From Phytoseiulus persimilis (Eukaryota > Arthropoda > Arachnida > Mesostigmata > Phytoseiidae): a stretch of 64,000 nucleotides of DNA. Of the stretch, positions 60,501-64,000 are shown piece after piece (position 1 is the stretch's first letter; the number at the start of each line of letters is the position of its first letter). A program made the position numbers and the translations under genes. Where the stretch lies: assembly GCA_037576195.1 (NCBI GenBank), contig CM075101.1, positions 20,646,001 to 20,710,000 on the forward strand, written 5' to 3'. A model generated the notes under the pieces. The model was given only the letters and a program-made list of their open reading frames with translations. It was not told the DNA's origin and made no database searches.

Positions 60501-63500
60501 TCGGACCCCCATGTGGCCCGGTTCGGCCCCCGAGCTCGGAACGGAGTTGTCCGAAGGCAGTTCTTCCGATAGCTTCCGACGTTCGCGACGATGCGATTTC
60601 TACTTGCTTTGCTCTTAATTGGAGGACTCGGGCCTTTTTTTCCACCAGGATCTCATCGAGTCTTTTTTCTTCTCAAAAGAGTCCCTCCCCGTCGCTCCCC
60701 CGCACCCTGCTCGAAACTCCCACCCCACTCGTCGTCTCCGCTGCCCCTCGGCCGGTCTCGTCGTCGTCCACCACCAGCGCCGCACTTTTTAAGAAACTGC
60801 TCGGCGTCCTGCTCGGCGTGGATCGGTCGATCGCCTTGGGTGTTTCCTCATGAAATGAATGAATTCTTTGTCCTGTGCCTCTTCTCTTTTCTTGATTAGT
60901 TGCGCCCGCATAGCAACCGGGCTCGCGATCTCAGTCGCTTGGAAGCGCACCCGAACGGAACGAGACCAGCAAGTGGCATACCAAGGTCGGAGAGCATACC
61001 TGTCTCCGTTTCTCTGATTTCGAACGTCCCCCACGGCGCGCCTCTCCTTTGCGACTCGGCGTTGGTATTAATCTCCGCTGCTCCGAGAAAGCAAAACGCC
61101 GAGTGTCGCGTCTTCGGTATCGAGTCTTGACTGGCCTGCTCTTTTCGGTCGTTGTCCCCAGCCTCTCGTCACGCGGTGGTCCCTCGTCGTCCTTTGCGCC
61201 TCCTTTAAAAGTTTTCCAAAGTCTCCCTTCTCGAACCGTCGGACGCTCGGTCGGGGATATTTTTAAGTGTGTGGCTTTTTTGCCTTGGCCACGACGGAGA
61301 TCCAAAGAGGAGGACAAGGAACGACGGACGGGAGCTGGGAGAAAAAAGACGTTTTCAGGGAAAGAAGCTGCTCGCTCGCTCACTAAGAACGAGAAATAAA
61401 GCAGCACGGTCACTACGTACAGCTCGCCCGACCCTCGGCTCGCTCTATCACTCTCGACGTTCTTCCGCGAACCGTACTGCCGGCTAGCCCTCGGTGATTG
61501 CTGACTTTCGCGTCGATTGCCGAAAAAATTGTACAATTCAACTTCGATATCAGCACCGTTGTGACGCCTCGCACCACTGTGTTTCTTTCGCCTGGATTGG
61601 ATCCGTGTTTACGTCTGCGTCGTGCTCGAGAAACTGTTTCTGTGGTTCAACGAAGCCAGACGGTATTGCCACAGTTGACTCTTGGGATCAGCAGAGCTCT
61701 GGCGAATTCTGTTGGTTTCTCTCTGCTCCTCCCGTAGTTCTTTCGGTTGTTCTTTTCTTCTTGTACGGTCGAGCTCATGCATTCCGCCCGAAAAGAACCC
61801 AGATCCGATGCTCTCCACGATCGGTGCGATAACTCACGACGGTCTCGCTGAACGTATGTAATCGACTGCTTCCCGTCGACTTTCTGTGAGATCAGCGCTC
61901 AAAAGTCAAGAAACCCTTGCCGATTTCGAGTGAAAGAAGTATCTCGGATCAAGATCGACCATTGCGTCCCAATGAGGCCAATTCGCGTCCGAATGGAAAT
62001 TATTTCCCCTTCAGAATAACAAATGTTGGGAAGTTAGATTGCCAGTGACGCGGGATTTCTGAATCGTGGCTCGGCCAGCCCCGTTGTTCCCGGGCAGAAT
62101 CCTCGTAGCATTGGAAGCTTTCACACGAAGGACTGATTGCGTCGGCGGCTAACTCTGGCATCGAAATCGAGCTCAGAATCTCATTCTAGAGATGAGAGCG
62201 GAGAGCCGAAATCTGGAGATTTGCTTTCAAAAAAGTCCATCCCAGGAATTGTTCCCGAGATTGATCCCGCACACTCGACTCCCGGGCCGTAAACTATAGG
62301 CGGAGTGAAGGCGCAGTAGGGTGCCGTTGGCAAAATGGTCGAACAGTCTTGCCAGACCTGGATAACCAACTCGTTCCCTTGTAACCGTTTTCTCTGAAAC
62401 AGATGGTACCTGGTGGCTACCGCAGAGGATACAGTAAAATACCGTCATGTTGGGGATTCCTTCGGCGAAGTTCTCGTTACGAGCGATCAGTGATACCCGA
62501 CCGTTTGGCCAGGCCATGGACTCTGTAACCCCTCATTTGGTCAGTTTCTTCTAATATGGCCCTCCCGACCCGACCAGTCTAATATTTCGAGCACGAATCT
62601 CGAGTTCAAATTCGGAATGAGCTCTGGGTTCGGACAGAGGCATCATACGGAACTACCGTTGCAGAACTGAGGATCCAGAATTCGGAAGGAGACACTTCAC
62701 ATTCGTTGCCTTCCTCAAGGTTGCGGGCGCTACAGATTCCGCGCTCCATCAACGGTTGTGCGGCTTCAGTCAGGGTTTGTTTTGTTACCTCTTCGGGAAG
62801 CGACGAGACGATGGAGCCTCCAGGAAATCCAGTACGACGCAAGAGGAGAGTCGAGACTTCGCAGAGCTTGAACCCTTCAAGTCTGTGAGCTCAGCAGGTC
62901 TCTGGAATTGTGCCAGAAGCTGTCGCAGGAGACCAGCAACCGGGATAACGATCAATAATCCAAGACGTGATGCACTCTCAGTTTAATCATCATGAAACAC
63001 TATAGATGTGGTCCGGCAATCGATGGGGCGGTTGTTCTCTCAAACGACGCATCTCAAAGATGGAGATCCATTCAATGAACCGACCGGCAAGTTGATTTCA
63101 TAAGCATGTCGGAAGATCCAAGAGCTTTCATTTCCTCAGAACCTTCATTGTCGGTGCTTCCTCTGCGAGCTTCCGTGTCCAAATCAAGTGAACGTCGCCG
63201 CCAGATAGGGAAATATACATGCATTCCAATTTTCGAGTATCACCGAGAATCTGAATCGACGTCGCGTTTTGTCCACATAAAAACACGCATTGAAAACATC
63301 CTGGATCGGGACTTCATCGAATTTTGAGCGAAAAGGACTCACCATGCATCCCCTAAATCCGAGAGTCTTTCATGTGATATAAGCAAAGAAGGAAGGATAA
63401 GGAAATTCCCGACTTTCGTTGACCACCCTGTATTTGAGCAGAAAAATCATGATCCCACCATCCGAGTGCTCCTATGTGGAGCACATCCCCTTGAGGGATC

Positions 63501-64000
63501 CATCAAATCTCATTGACTTTTTCACGACTTTGATAAGGGGACCGAATCTCACCGAGCTCATGACTCCTCGGAGCATCTGACATGCTCATCCAATGTAGCC
63601 CGATTCTCCCGCAGTCTTACTTCGCGGGAAGAACTTCGAAAACAGTCATGTTAAGCAAACTCCGCTCGAATCCCGAAGGTTCCTTGATCTCAGGGTTCTT
63701 GAGGGGTAGTCATTCCTTGAGTTAGAAGTTAGGGGTCAGATCCTAGCGAGATTCAGATAGGGAAAATCTCACCAAACTGACGCGTGAGATGGTATCGCAC
63801 GGTTTCGATGGATTCTTCGGATGATTATTCTCGCCCACAGCTTTTCATATTGGAGAGGATACTATCACGGATTCTGGATCCAATTGTTTATGACAATCTA
63901 TCAACGTTTTCACGCGAGGACTCCGAGAGTTTTTTTTTGCCGCCAGGGGCGCTAGTTTCTCTCTATGGCTTGGGAACAGCGGCCTTGACCGTCTGTTGAG
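57533..64000. other. 6.5 kb without a recognised gene
   Basis: No conserved protein found. It holds a MITE (59076-59288) and a strongly pyrimidine-rich tract at about 60.36-61.45 kb on the plus strand, which produces arginine-rich frames on the minus strand and looks like a promoter or 5' leader region rather than coding sequence. The frame open to the right edge (from 63784, plus) has no known motif. Confidence 0.45.
59076..59288. mobile_element. 213-bp hAT-like MITE, older copy of the element at 34.7 kb
   Basis: The left arm reads GCTGAGAAGTTCAGGCAT and the right arm, inverted, GCTGGAGAAGTTCAGGCAT. The left arm through CATTAATCATCATCC matches the inverted right end of the copy at 34700-34894. 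Flanks GATCATGA (59068-59075) and GATCATGG (59289-59296) are an 8-bp duplication with one mismatch. A run of 15 G (59239-59253) lies inside. Diverged ends and a mismatched duplication suggest it is older than the BPTF-intron copy. Confidence 0.7.

Noticed and set aside
60931-61536. 201-codon arginine-rich minus-strand frame
   Set aside because: It is the antisense reading of the pyrimidine-rich tract, which favours long purine-rich codon frames by composition alone.

Overview
The window is animal nuclear DNA. Genes are split by short, mostly GT-AG introns (about 50-200 bp), base composition is balanced, and the proteins recognised are metazoan: Dachsous cadherin, PPWD1, BPTF/NURF301, fructose-bisphosphate aldolase, COQ2 and TBC1D13. 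An ABCH-type transporter, a subfamily typical of arthropods, points to an arthropod. Compact introns suggest a small-genome chelicerate such as a mite, but that placement is inference.

Layout. 1-980 (minus): first coding exon of a Dachsous-type cadherin, cut by the window edge. 1-9 kb: otherwise no gene recognised. 9.08-11.60 kb (minus): a seven-exon gene for a bacterial-type diaminopimelate decarboxylase (LysA-like), the most unexpected gene here. 12.72-15.22 kb (minus): PPWD1, a WD40 plus cyclophilin splicing-associated isomerase. 16.8-30.2 kb (minus): pieces of a decayed PAPS synthetase flank a divergent ABCH-like transporter (18.7-22.1 kb) whose ATPase motifs are all altered. 32.56-42.60 kb (plus): a 31-exon BPTF/NURF301 gene coding about 2,100 residues. 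45.29-48.16 kb (plus): aldolase. 50.26-51.96 kb (plus): COQ2 with a mitochondrial leader. 54.82-56.98 kb (plus): TBC1D13. 57-64 kb: no gene recognised.

Mobile DNA consists of short non-autonomous DNA transposons. Two copies of one family (34.70 and 59.08 kb) and one copy of another (17.52 kb) have terminal inverted repeats and 8-bp target duplications as in hAT elements; further ends of the second family lie at 7.4, 17.3 and 27.4 kb.

The genes are unrelated housekeeping and developmental genes with no sign of an operon-like unit. Several conserved exons carry a one-base gap that breaks the frame; where the expected sequence is clear the missing base usually lies in a short homopolymer, so assembly error is the leading explanation. 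Coordinates of exons were worked out by eye from splice signals, reading-frame phase and remembered family sequences, without alignment software.
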